Shown here: piece by piece, positions 8,742 to 16,680 of the stretch
How positions within the stretch are numbered: position 1 is the stretch's first letter
Layout of the letters: every line of letters begins with the position of its first letter
Translations under genes and position numbers: made by a program
Source: Gardnerella vaginalis
GTDB taxonomy: Bacteria; Actinomycetota; Actinomycetes; Actinomycetales; Bifidobacteriaceae
Assembly (NCBI RefSeq): GCF_001563665.1
Contig: NZ_KQ961857.1
Span: forward strand, 1-45,741
Direction: 5' to 3'
DNA length: 45,741 nt
Notes under the pieces: model-generated
What the model was told of the DNA's origin: nothing
The model's database searches: none
The model's input: the letters and a program-made list of their open reading frames with translations, nothing else

Positions 8742-9101
8742 TATAATCCCTCATTTATTTCATCGAAAACACGCAATGAAACTTATTCTAACTTCCAACG
8801 TCATCTTATTGTGGCATTAGGCAAAGTCAACATTAGCATAGAAATCTTTAACTGATGTAAATTCTTTCAGCAATATTTTAGTTTTTCTTGTAGTTTTATT
8901 GAAGTTTTCCGTGAGCTTTGCTTGAAGTTTCACCAGTTTTTACATCAATTTTATTAGTTTTAACATTATATTTTTATTAGTTTTAAGATTATATTTAATT
9001 ATATTTGATTAGCGAATCCTACTACTTTATTTTATTATTTTTCAGTCACCTTACTTTTATTTTATTAACTCAAATAAAGTTCAAATATAGCATATTATTT
9101 T
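8742..9101. other. 360-base non-coding spacer between hrcA and dnaJ
   Basis: No gene or RNA is recognised. The DNA is very T-rich on the plus strand. It contains a two-copy 23-bp tandem duplication (8949-8971 and 8972-8994, differing at one base). The hrcA-controlled operator CIRCE (TTAGCACTC-N9-GAGTGCTAA) was looked for here and not found. Confidence 0.7.
8949..8994. repeat. Two-copy 23-bp tandem duplication
   Basis: The unit starts TTTTATTAGTTTTAA and ends ATTATAT. The two copies are directly adjacent and differ only at position 16 of the unit (C in the first, G in the second). Confidence 0.85.
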
Positions 9102-10442
9102 TCAGCTATTATGAGATATGAAAGTATTAAGATAACGCGCAACTGCTCTAACAGCAGACATTGTAACAGCATAATCCATGTGTTGCGGACCGATTGATCC
9201 TATAAAAGCAACTGGAACATTCGTATGAGAAGTGTTATTAAGCGAATTATCACTAATATCTTTATTATTAGAAGATTTCTTATAATCATCTGAACTTTTT
9301 AATGTGCTAATACAAATATTATCAATGCAATTTTTTGTATTCTCTTTCTTAACTAAGTAATCACAGCTTAACACTTTAGATTCATTAGATTCATTAAATC
9401 TATTAGAAGTTTTAGACCTATAAGTTGATGATGAAAAAGTCGCATCTTCATTACTACTATCTTCATTACTACTATCTTTAATATTATCTTCGTTATATAA
9501 AGAAGATTCACTTTCATCGCACTCAATAGACGAATCATATCCATATCCGCTAGTTACAACAGAAGCGTTCAATAACTCAGGAGTATGAGTTTCAGATCCA
9601 ATAGCAACACTTACTCCGTTTACGCAATCACTAGCTTCTTCGCTCAAAGAAGTCATCAAACGCATGATTACAGCTTGTTCTTCTAGAGCATCAAATAATT
9701 GTGCAAAATCATTAGCATGATGTTTATGTGCTAGTTGAGAAGCTCCAGCAACATACAAATCATGAGCATGCTCTCCAGCGTACATATCATCTATTGCTGC
9801 AGCCAAACTTGAAATAACAATTCGCATATTAGAATCGTCAATATGTAAAGACAAATCTCTTACATAGCGTGCAGCTAAATCAAAAGGAGCATTAACACAC
9901 TTATTATTGATGACAGTTGTTAAAGATGAAAAATCGTCAACATGAATATTTCCAATAGGCAACATATGTTGTGCAACACTGCCGGTATCTGTGATAATAA
10001 CAGCTAATAAAGTTGATTCCGAAACTTGCACTAATTCAATATGCCGAACTCGAGATTTAGATAAGGATGGAGATGCTACTAAAGCAATCTGACCAGTAAT
10101 ACTTGCTAGTAAACGAGCTGAACGCTGTAAAGTATCTTGCAAGCTTACAGATCCACTTAAAAAGTTGCGAATACCTCTACGCTGAGCTTCAGAAAGAGGG
10201 ATAATCGAAGCCAAACCGTCAACAAAATATCTATATCCTTTTTCAGTAGGAATTCTACCTGCAGATGTATGAGGCTGAACTAAATATCCTTCTTCCTCTA
10301 AAGCAGACATATCGTTGCGAATAGTTGCAGAACTAACACCTAAATGATGATTCTTAGTCAAAGATGCAGAGCCAACAGGCTCTTGAGAACGAATATAATC
10401 TTCAACGACCGCTCGAAGTACCATCATGCGTCGTGATTGCAT
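9102..10442 (-). CDS. hrcA: Heat-inducible repressor HrcA with a long Asn/Ser-rich insertion
   Basis: HrcA represses chaperone genes by binding CIRCE operators, assisted by GroEL. The winged-helix domain is intact (RRMMVLRAVVEDYIRSQEPV, SSATIRNDMSALEEEGYL, HTSAGRIPTEKGYRYFVD), as are the core and the C-terminal FIGSIGPQHMDYAVTMSAVRAVARYL. Between SVVTSGYGY and VPVAFIGSIGP, residues about 303-408, lies an insertion of roughly 105 residues rich in Asn, Ser, Asp and Lys, lifting the length to 446 against about 340-370 for the family. Part of it is encoded by a perfect 15-bp tandem repeat. ATG at 10442 was chosen because AGAGGAAAG lies just upstream. It is divergent from tkt. Confidence 0.92.
   Translation of the reverse strand: MQSRRMMVLRAVVEDYIRSQEPVGSASLTKNHHLGVSSATIRNDMSALEEEGYLVQPHTSAGRIPTEKGYRYFVDGLASIIPLSEAQRRGIRNFLSGSVSLQDTLQRSARLLASITGQIALVASPSLSKSRVRHIELVQVSESTLLAVIITDTGSVAQHMLPIGNIHVDDFSSLTTVINNKCVNAPFDLAARYVRDLSLHIDDSNMRIVISSLAAAIDDMYAGEHAHDLYVAGASQLAHKHHANDFAQLFDALEEQAVIMRLMTSLSEEASDCVNGVSVAIGSETHTPELLNASVVTSGYGYDSSIECDESESSLYNEDNIKDSSNEDSSNEDATFSSSTYRSKTSNRFNESNESKVLSCDYLVKKENTKNCIDNICISTLKSSDDYKKSSNNKDISDNSLNNTSHTNVPVAFIGSIGPQHMDYAVTMSAVRAVARYLNTFISHNS
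9445..9474. repeat. Perfect 15-bp tandem repeat inside hrcA
   Basis: Two identical 15-base copies (9445-9459 and 9460-9474) encode SSNED twice in the hrcA insertion. The unit length keeps the reading frame. Confidence 0.9.
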
Positions 10443-10557
10443 TGACTTTCCTCTCATATTCAATTAGGTAATATAACTTCGTTTTTATTATGTTAGCAAA
10501 AAATACTACTATTTACAGTCACTAACTGTAAGTTAATAGAGTAAATAAATTCCAATA

Positions 10558-10590
10558 GATTATAACCAAATTATAATCAGATTATAATCA
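10558..10590. promoter_or_regulatory. Three helically phased 11-bp palindromic repeats between hrcA and tkt
   Basis: GATTATAACCA, AATTATAATCA and GATTATAATCA follow each other with no gap at 10558, 10569 and 10580. The core GATTATAATC is its own reverse complement. An 11-base period places the copies on the same face of the helix, as expected of cooperative binding sites. They end 26 bases upstream of the tkt -35 box and lie in the hrcA leader. No known operator was recognised. Confidence 0.55.
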
Positions 10591-10616
10591 TTAAAAGCAA
10601 TCGTAAGAAATATTTC

Positions 10617-10645
10617 TTGACACACTTTATAACCTTTAGTCTGAT
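10617..10645 (+). promoter_or_regulatory. Promoter of tkt
   Basis: A perfect -35 box TTGACA (10617-10622) is followed after 17 bases by TCTGAT (10640-10645), matching TATAAT at 4 of 6. A leader of about 85 bases would precede the tkt ATG. Confidence 0.65.
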
Positions 10646-10736
10646 GCAAAAGATAGGATGAAATCGCAATGTGAGGGTAAAAAGCCAGCGTGAGCTGTGC
10701 TTAAAAACCCGAATTATTGGAAGGAAAGTAGATCAC

Positions 10737-12836
10737 ATGACCGATTTCAACTGGTCTGCATTAGACGAGCGCGCCGTAAAAATGGCGAAGGTTCTCTCGG
10801 CTGATGCTGTTGAGCGAGCAGGACATGGACATCCTGGCTCCCCTGTTTCATTAGCACCAATTGCGTACACCTTGTACCAGCATTTCATTAAGCATGATCC
10901 AGCTGACCCAAAGTGGGCCGGACGCGATCGTTTTATTCTTTCTGGTGGTCACGCTTCACTTACGCAATACGTGCAATTGTTCTTCTCTGGATACGGCTTA
11001 ACTCTTGATGATCTCAAGTATTTCCGTGGCGGTGCAGACACACGTACTCCAGGTCACCCAGAATATGGTTTAACTCCAGGAATTGAAATGACTACTGGTC
11101 CTCTTGGACAAGGTCTTGCTTCTGCTGTTGGCTTTGCTTATGGTCAACGCTTTGAGCGCGGACTTCTTGATCCACAAGCTCCAGAAGGCACTTCCCCATT
11201 TGATCACAAAGTTTGGGTTATTTGTGGCGAAGGCGATGTTGAGGAAGGCGTTTCTTCTGAAGCTGCTTCCTTAGCTGGAAACCAAAAGCTCGGTAACTTA
11301 ACTGTTATTTTCGATGCAAACCACATTCAGATTGAAGGAGATACAAAGCTCACCTTCTCTGAAGATATTCTTGCTCGTTACCGTGCATACGGTTGGTACA
11401 CTGATGAAGTTAGCTTCATCCAGCCAGACGGCTCCTACAAGGAAGACGTTCAGGCTTTGGCTGCAGCTATAGAAAAGGCTCAGGAAGTTACCGATAAGCC
11501 TCACTTCATTAAGGTTAATACTTTGATTGCTTGGCCAACACCAGGCAAGACTAACAACGAAGCTTCACACGGATCCAAGCTTGGCGAAGAAGCTGTGAAA
11601 GGCTTGAAGGAACTTTGCGGTTTCGACCCAGAAGTTTCGTTCCCAATCGATGAAGAAGCTTTGGCTCACGCTCGCAAGGTTGCAGAACGTGGCTTAGCTG
11701 CTCATAAGGCTTGGGATGAAGCTCTCGCAAAGTGGGCTGCTGCCAACCCAGATAAGGCTGCTCTTTACGAGCGCATTAAGGCTGGCAAGCTTCCTGAAGG
11801 CTTCGACAAGGCTATTGACGACTTGGTTGCTGGCTTCGAAGTTGGCTCTAAGGTTGCTACCCGTAAAGCTTCCGGCGCAGTTCTTAACGCAATTGCTGCT
11901 GTTATGCCAGAACTTTGGGGTGGCTCTGCTGATTTGGGCGGCTCTAACAACACAAACATTAAGGGAGCTGACTCCTTCGGTCCATCTGAAGACGCAACAC
12001 GCACTTGGCCAAACGTTTCCGAGTACGGCCGTCAGCTTCACTTTGGTGTGCGCGAGTTCGCAATGGGTGCTATTACCAACGGTATTTTGCTTGGTTCTGA
12101 CACTCGCCCATTCAACGGCACATTCTTCCAGTTCTCTGACTACGAGCGCCCAGCAGTTCGCTTGGCTGCTTTGATGGAGATTCCAAACCTCTACGTTTGG
12201 ACCCACGATTCCGTAGCTTTGGGCGAAGACGGTCCAACTCACCAGCCAATCGAACACTTGGCTGCTTTCCGCGCTATTCCTCAGCTTGAGGTCGTGCGCC
12301 CAGCAGACGAGTACGAAACTGCTGAAGCTTACCGCTACTTCTTCGAAAAGAAGAACAACTACCCAACTGCCATGATTTTGACCCGCCAGGGCGTTCCAAC
12401 CCTCGCTCAGACTGCTGAAAAGGCTCGCGAAGGCGTGAAGCACGGCGCTTACGTTTTGGTTGATTGCGAAGGCACTCCAGACGTAATCATCATGGCTACT
12501 GGCTCTGAGGTTCAGTGGGCTGTTGCAGGCGCCAAGACTTTGGCTGCTGAAGGCATTAAGGCTCGCGTTCTTTCCATGCCATCCCTCGAATGGTTCGAAG
12601 AGCAGGACGAAGAGTACAAGGAAGCAATCCTTCCAAAGTCCGTCAAGGCTCGCGTTTCCATCGAAGCTGGCTTGGCATTGCCTTGGTACAAGTATCTTGG
12701 CGATTGTGGCAAGGCTGTTTCTATCGAACAGTACGGCTTGCAGGGTGACGGCGGTCAGAACATGATTGACTTGGGCATTACTGCTGAGCACGTAGTAGAA
12801 GCTGCTAAGGCTTCTATCGAAGAAGCTCGCGCTTAA
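10737..12836 (+). CDS. tkt: Transketolase
   Basis: This 699-residue thiamine-diphosphate enzyme moves two-carbon ketol units between sugar phosphates. With the transaldolase just downstream it interconverts hexose and pentose phosphates in the bifid shunt, feeding xylulose-5-phosphate to phosphoketolase. Visible marks are AGHGHPGSP near the N-terminus, the cofactor/Mg motif GEGDVEEGVSSEAASLAGNQ from about residue 164, and the later DSVALGEDGPTHQP block. ATG at 10737 is supported by GGAAGGAAAG; an in-frame upstream start at 10671 would add 22 unrelated residues. Codon use shifts to preferred codons through the gene, consistent with high expression. Confidence 0.97.
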   Translation: MTDFNWSALDERAVKMAKVLSADAVERAGHGHPGSPVSLAPIAYTLYQHFIKHDPADPKWAGRDRFILSGGHASLTQYVQLFFSGYGLTLDDLKYFRGGADTRTPGHPEYGLTPGIEMTTGPLGQGLASAVGFAYGQRFERGLLDPQAPEGTSPFDHKVWVICGEGDVEEGVSSEAASLAGNQKLGNLTVIFDANHIQIEGDTKLTFSEDILARYRAYGWYTDEVSFIQPDGSYKEDVQALAAAIEKAQEVTDKPHFIKVNTLIAWPTPGKTNNEASHGSKLGEEAVKGLKELCGFDPEVSFPIDEEALAHARKVAERGLAAHKAWDEALAKWAAANPDKAALYERIKAGKLPEGFDKAIDDLVAGFEVGSKVATRKASGAVLNAIAAVMPELWGGSADLGGSNNTNIKGADSFGPSEDATRTWPNVSEYGRQLHFGVREFAMGAITNGILLGSDTRPFNGTFFQFSDYERPAVRLAALMEIPNLYVWTHDSVALGEDGPTHQPIEHLAAFRAIPQLEVVRPADEYETAEAYRYFFEKKNNYPTAMILTRQGVPTLAQTAEKAREGVKHGAYVLVDCEGTPDVIIMATGSEVQWAVAGAKTLAAEGIKARVLSMPSLEWFEEQDEEYKEAILPKSVKARVSIEAGLALPWYKYLGDCGKAVSIEQYGLQGDGGQNMIDLGITAEHVVEAAKASIEEARA

Positions 12837-12976
12837 GCACAAGAAATATAAAATAAAACTTGATTTATCTACTATTTTGCTAATGCATTGTATTGATAAA
12901 TCACAAAACTCGAAGTGCTAATTTAGCAACTTCACAAGAAGCAGCAAAGGCGTGTTGATGCCGAGCTACCGTTGGT
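12837..12976 (+). other. tkt-tal spacer with two inverted repeats
   Basis: TGATTTATC (12861-12869) pairs with GATAAATCA (12895-12903) over a 25-base loop. A second hairpin at 12912-12933 (GAAGTGCTAA with TTAGCAACTTC) has 9 pairs and one bulged base. Neither is followed by a T-run, so they are not classical terminators. They may stabilise the tkt message end or bind a regulator. Confidence 0.4.
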
Positions 12977-13005
12977 TTGACATCAACCGCTGTTTCTTGT
13001 AAAAA
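12977..13005 (+). promoter_or_regulatory. Promoter of tal
   Basis: TTGACA at 12977-12982 is followed after exactly 17 bases by TAAAAA (13000-13005). The resulting leader of about 50 bases ends in a good ribosome site AAGGAG before the tal ATG. It indicates that tal can be transcribed independently of tkt. Confidence 0.65.
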
Positions 13006-13058
13006 CGCCAAAATACCGACGTGCCCCAATTGGTGGAGCACAGTGTTAAGGAGATAAC

Positions 13059-14162
13059 ATGACTGAAGCAACGCAGCGCACTAGCGATTCCGGCGTTTCT
13101 ATTTGGTTGGACGATTTGTCCCGCACCCGCATTGAATCCGGTTCTTTGCAGGATCTTATTGCTCACAAGAATGTTGTTGGCGTTACCACCAACCCATCCA
13201 TTTTCCAGAAGGCTTTAAGCCAGGTTGGCCCATACGATGCACAGCTTAAGGAACTCGGCAAGGTAGACGTAGAAACCGCTATCCGCGAGTTGACCACCAC
13301 CGATGTTCGTAACGCAACCGATATCTTCCGCGAGATTGCTGAAAAGACTGATTTCGTTGACGGTCGCGTTTCTATCGAAGTTGATCCACGCTTGGCTCAC
13401 GATACTGCTAACACTGAGAAGCAGGCTGAAGAGCTTTGGGCAAAGGTTGATCGTCCAAACGTTATGATCAAGATTCCAGCAACTTTGGAAGGTCTTCCAG
13501 CTATCACTGCTACCCTTGCTAAGGGCATTTCCGTGAACGTAACCTTGATCTTCTCCCTCGAGCGCTACGAGCAGGTTATCGATGCCTTCATCGAAGGTAT
13601 TGCTCAGGCAGATGCTAACGGCCATGACTTGAAGCACATTGGTAGTGTCGCTTCCTTCTTCGTTTCCCGCGTTGATACTGCTGTTGATAAGCTCCTCGAA
13701 GCTAACGGAAGCGAAGAAGCTAAGGCTCTTGAAGGCAAGGCTGCTGTTGCTAACGCTCGCTTGGCTTACGAACTCTTCGAGAAGAAGTTCGCAGCTGACC
13801 CACGTTGGGCTGCTCTTGAAGCTAAGGGCGCAAAGAAGCAGCGTCCACTTTGGGCTTCTACTGGCACAAAGAACGCAGCTTACTCAGATTGCAAGTACGT
13901 TGACGAGTTGGTTGCTGAGCATGTTGTCAACACTATGCCAGAAAAGACTTTGAACGCTCTTGCTGATCACGGCAACGGCGCTCCTTCCGTTAAGGGCACT
14001 TACGAAGAGAGCCACGCTGTTATGAACAAGCTTGCTGAGCTTGGCATTAACATCAAGGACGTTACCGACAAGCTCGAAGCTGACGGCGTTGCAGCATTCA
14101 TCAAGTCTTGGGATTCCGTTATTGCTGACGTGCAATCTGGAATTGATCGCGTGAATGCATGA
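13059..14162 (+). CDS. tal: Transaldolase
   Basis: This 367-residue protein is a transaldolase of the actinobacterial long type. It moves a dihydroxyacetone unit from sedoheptulose-7-phosphate or fructose-6-phosphate and partners transketolase in the bifid shunt. It starts with the SIWLDDLSRTRIESGSLQDLI stretch and has GVTTNPSIFQKAL, the Schiff-base lysine in VMIKIPATLEG, and VNVTLIFSLERY. ATG at 13059 follows AAGGAGATAAC. Lysine is encoded almost only by AAG and many codons end in C, unlike the AT-rich neighbours, which fits a highly expressed gene. A strong hairpin terminator follows the stop. Confidence 0.97.
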   Translation: MTEATQRTSDSGVSIWLDDLSRTRIESGSLQDLIAHKNVVGVTTNPSIFQKALSQVGPYDAQLKELGKVDVETAIRELTTTDVRNATDIFREIAEKTDFVDGRVSIEVDPRLAHDTANTEKQAEELWAKVDRPNVMIKIPATLEGLPAITATLAKGISVNVTLIFSLERYEQVIDAFIEGIAQADANGHDLKHIGSVASFFVSRVDTAVDKLLEANGSEEAKALEGKAAVANARLAYELFEKKFAADPRWAALEAKGAKKQRPLWASTGTKNAAYSDCKYVDELVAEHVVNTMPEKTLNALADHGNGAPSVKGTYEESHAVMNKLAELGINIKDVTDKLEADGVAAFIKSWDSVIADVQSGIDRVNA

Positions 14163-14191
14163 TTTATAGCTTTTTAAGTTAAAACATAATA

Positions 14192-14248
14192 AATAAGCCG
14201 CATTTTGAATTAGGAATATTCCTAAACATTATGCGGTTTATTTATTTT
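14192..14248 (+). terminator. Terminator of tal, nested palindromes
   Basis: The outer arms AATAAGCCGCAT (14192-14203) and ATGCGGTTTATT (14231-14242) pair with one mismatch or wobble. Within the loop lies a second palindrome, TTAGGAATATTCCTAA. A T-rich tract follows. The two-level structure could extrude as a cruciform in DNA. Confidence 0.8.
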
Positions 14249-14400
14249 TATCTATAACTCAATAAATTGCACTCAATAAGTAGATAGAACGCAGAATCAA
14301 TACGCTAAAAAGATATTTGAAACAATAAAATTTAATACTGTTTACTTTTACTAATTTATCTATTACACATTTAGCATAACAAGACTTATATTTGTAAAAA

Positions 14401-14466
14401 CAATAAACAATAAACAGTAAATAGTAAACAGTAAACAATTTAATAATTTAACAGTTTAATAATTTA
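14401..14466. repeat. 7-bp tandem array and a 12-bp direct repeat next to the zinc-ribbon/PASTA gene
   Basis: Five 7-base units of the type CAATAAA/CAGTAAA/TAGTAAA fill 14401-14435. Next come two perfect copies of TTTAATAATTTA (14439-14450, 14455-14466) separated by four bases, the second overlapping the stop of the minus-strand gene. The rest of the 301-base spacer 14163-14463 holds the tal terminator and AT-rich DNA with no gene. Confidence 0.8.
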
Positions 14467-16215
14467 CTTAAGTGAACTCCAATCAAATGGTTGCTCTACA
14501 AAATAGTATGCATTATTGTCATCAGGAGCAGGCGCAAATGGAACAGGTTTATGCGCGACTGTAGGCACAAACGGGTTATTAACAGTATTATATGTTCCTG
14601 TAAATGGAATAACTTTCTTATCATATAACTTTGGATCTCTTCTAAGAATGAATGGACGATTTAAGTCCGGTTGATTAGAACTACTTCCCTTAAAGTAACC
14701 GCTATCTTCAACTTTTTTCAACTTAGAATTAACAGGGAAAGCTACATAAAAATCGTTAATCCTATAATTCATACCTGACCATTTAGAGGTATCTTTCATC
14801 GCATGGAAAATATCCATTATTTCATTTGCATTAAGATCTTTTAGAACGCCATGATCACAAATCTTCTTGTAATTAAAAGGATTGATCAATGGACTAGTTC
14901 CACAATACGGGAAACTACCGTTATAAAATTCTACTGCTCCAGAATCTCCCGCAATAAGATGATTTCTCATATTAGTTTTCTTATCTTTTGAAACAGTAAT
15001 ATTCAAATTTAATGAATCAAAAATATTTTTAATTACTTCATCAGAACTATTAGCATCAACTTTATCTACATCAATATTATCTGAATTAGGAACATATGAT
15101 TTCGCAGAAGTACTAAGATTGTCATCGCTCAAATCAGGCTTACCATTTACTGTGTATAAAGATAGTCTTAAATTCTTCAAAGAAGAATATTGTTTAACAA
15201 CCTTTTCAATATTTATGCAATTACCAGATTTAGTACACCATTTTCCTAAAAGTGGATCAAGGAACTGTATTATATAAGATTTACCATGATCAACATATGA
15301 ACTCAGAGCTTCCTTAGTTTTAGAAGCGTCAATTCCATATAACAAATCAATATGTCCATTTGTTACGCTTGATCCGAGAGATGGATAAGAACCAACAATT
15401 TTTCCTAACATTTTCTTTGACGAAAAATGAGGTGTTAGCATAACGTCTTTGAACCCAAGGGATTCAAGTTTCTTTAAAGCAGCTTCTTTATCCATTCCAA
15501 ATAAATCAATAGGTATGCCTTTTCCTTTACTAGCAACTGCTAAATGAATAGCGTCATGGTCTGGATTTATAACAGAATTTCCAGGCATTGGATCAGCTCC
15601 AATAACTTCTCCATCTTTCTTATTATTAGATACAACTTGATGAATCTTTATTTCAACACCCATATCTTTAATTACTTCTTTAGCAGAAGAAAGAGATGCT
15701 CCGATTACACCTTTTTCTGGAACTCCTGGACCAATAGATTCAACAATCGTAATTTTATTAGATTTTAATACATAACTTCCCGGATTTGCGCCGTTTAATC
15801 TTATATAGCTTCCACTCTTCAACTTATTAAATTCTTTTTTAACTTCAACAGTTAAACCTTGTTTTTTAAGATTACTTTCAATTGTATTTACAGGCATATT
15901 CTTCAATTGTGAAGATTTAGGAATATATACTTTATTATTTGCAAAATAGGCAAATACTCCAATAGCAGCAGCTAAAACAACTACAAGTGAAACAATAATA
16001 GAGATTATAATAACTTTACGCTTAGTTTTTTTATTATTTTTATTATTTATTGGCGAGCTCGACTCAGAATTTGTATTTGCTGCATTTGTTGTATCTGATG
16101 GAGCTGTTGAATTGGTTGTAGATGTTGTAGCTGCTGTATCTTCTACAGGAAAACCACAATTATCGCAAAAAGACCAATCATCTTCGACTTTCTTACCGCA
16201 ATTTATACAAAACAT
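14464..16215 (-). CDS. Membrane-anchored protein with N-terminal zinc ribbon and PASTA-like repeats
   Basis: This 583-residue protein opens with a zinc ribbon (Cys3-x2-Cys6, Cys17-x2-Cys20). A Ser/Thr/Asn-rich linker, a basic stop (KKTKRK) and one membrane helix (about 68-91) follow. Outside the membrane there are three PASTA-like repeats (about 97-160, 165-228, 233-295) with phrases such as GADPMPGNSV and GSYPSLGSSV. A large C-terminal domain (about 300-583) with a few cysteines was not recognised. PASTA domains in actinobacterial Ser/Thr kinases and penicillin-binding proteins bind cell-wall fragments, so a wall-sensing role is an inference. No kinase domain is present. ATG at 16215 follows GAGGG. 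It is the last gene of the minus-strand series. Confidence 0.75.
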   Translation of the reverse strand: MFCINCGKKVEDDWSFCDNCGFPVEDTAATTSTTNSTAPSDTTNAANTNSESSSPINNKNNKKTKRKVIIISIIVSLVVVLAAAIGVFAYFANNKVYIPKSSQLKNMPVNTIESNLKKQGLTVEVKKEFNKLKSGSYIRLNGANPGSYVLKSNKITIVESIGPGVPEKGVIGASLSSAKEVIKDMGVEIKIHQVVSNNKKDGEVIGADPMPGNSVINPDHDAIHLAVASKGKGIPIDLFGMDKEAALKKLESLGFKDVMLTPHFSSKKMLGKIVGSYPSLGSSVTNGHIDLLYGIDASKTKEALSSYVDHGKSYIIQFLDPLLGKWCTKSGNCINIEKVVKQYSSLKNLRLSLYTVNGKPDLSDDNLSTSAKSYVPNSDNIDVDKVDANSSDEVIKNIFDSLNLNITVSKDKKTNMRNHLIAGDSGAVEFYNGSFPYCGTSPLINPFNYKKICDHGVLKDLNANEIMDIFHAMKDTSKWSGMNYRINDFYVAFPVNSKLKKVEDSGYFKGSSSNQPDLNRPFILRRDPKLYDKKVIPFTGTYNTVNNPFVPTVAHKPVPFAPAPDDNNAYYFVEQPFDWSSLK

Positions 16216-16335
16216 ATCAATCCCTCGTTTAGCTCTCGTACATAATCCAATATACTACAAGAAAACGCTATTTACACACTAAACAGGTTCTATATTCTAG
16301 AAAAGAAACATATAAAAATTTATAGATTTATAAAT

Positions 16336-16366
16336 AAAAAAAAACGCGCGACTAAAAAGCCGCGCG
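16336..16366 (-). terminator. GC-rich terminator of secG
   Basis: On the minus strand GCGCGGCT, loop TTTT, AGTCGCGC forms an 8-bp stem with one G-U pair, followed by nine T residues. It closes the pgk-tpiA-secG run. Confidence 0.92.
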
Positions 16367-16378
16367 CAATAAAATTCA

Positions 16379-16627
16379 CTAAATCAACATGAATTTACTC
16401 ATCAAATCCAAAGCCACAATAATTGCAACCCAGAACAAAGCGATAAACACAGTCCAACGGTTCAAATTCTTCTCAGCGACACCAGAACTACCAGCGTTCT
16501 TTGTTAAGCCGCCACCAAACATATCGGAAAGACCGCCGCCTTTACCCTTATGCATCAAAATTAATAGAGTGAGCAAAATGCTTGCGAGCACTAATAATAC
16601 TTGCAAAACAATCTTGACAGCGTTCAC
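16379..16627 (-). CDS. secG: Protein translocase subunit SecG
   Basis: This small 82-residue membrane protein is an auxiliary part of the SecYEG channel. It has two hydrophobic segments (about 5-22 and 57-78) joined by a loop containing MHKGKGGGLSDMFGGG, which is the family's conserved core, followed by the Asn/Ala/Gly stretch common in actinobacterial SecG. The start is GTG at 16627 with GGGAGG upstream. Its place directly after tpiA is the usual arrangement in many bacteria. A GC-rich terminator lies just after the stop. Confidence 0.93.
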   Translation of the reverse strand: MNAVKIVLQVLLVLASILLTLLILMHKGKGGGLSDMFGGGLTKNAGSSGVAEKNLNRWTVFIALFWVAIIVALDLMSKFMLI

Positions 16628-16680
16628 AACTAACCTCCCGTTATAGAGTACTTTGATTGAGCATAATACTAACCATTGAC

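Noticed and set aside
10443..10670. CIRCE operator for HrcA autoregulation
   Set aside because: No TTAGCACTC-N9-GAGTGCTAA or close variant was found upstream of hrcA or dnaJ.
10671..10736. Upstream in-frame start for tkt adding 22 residues
   Set aside because: The added residues do not resemble transketolase and the ATG at 10737 has a strong GGAAGGAAAG site.
11694..12842. Open frame of 382 codons on the minus strand within tkt
   Set aside because: It is fully antisense to a clear transketolase, has a Ser/Leu/Asn-heavy composition typical of shadow frames, and has no ribosome site or recognisable motif.
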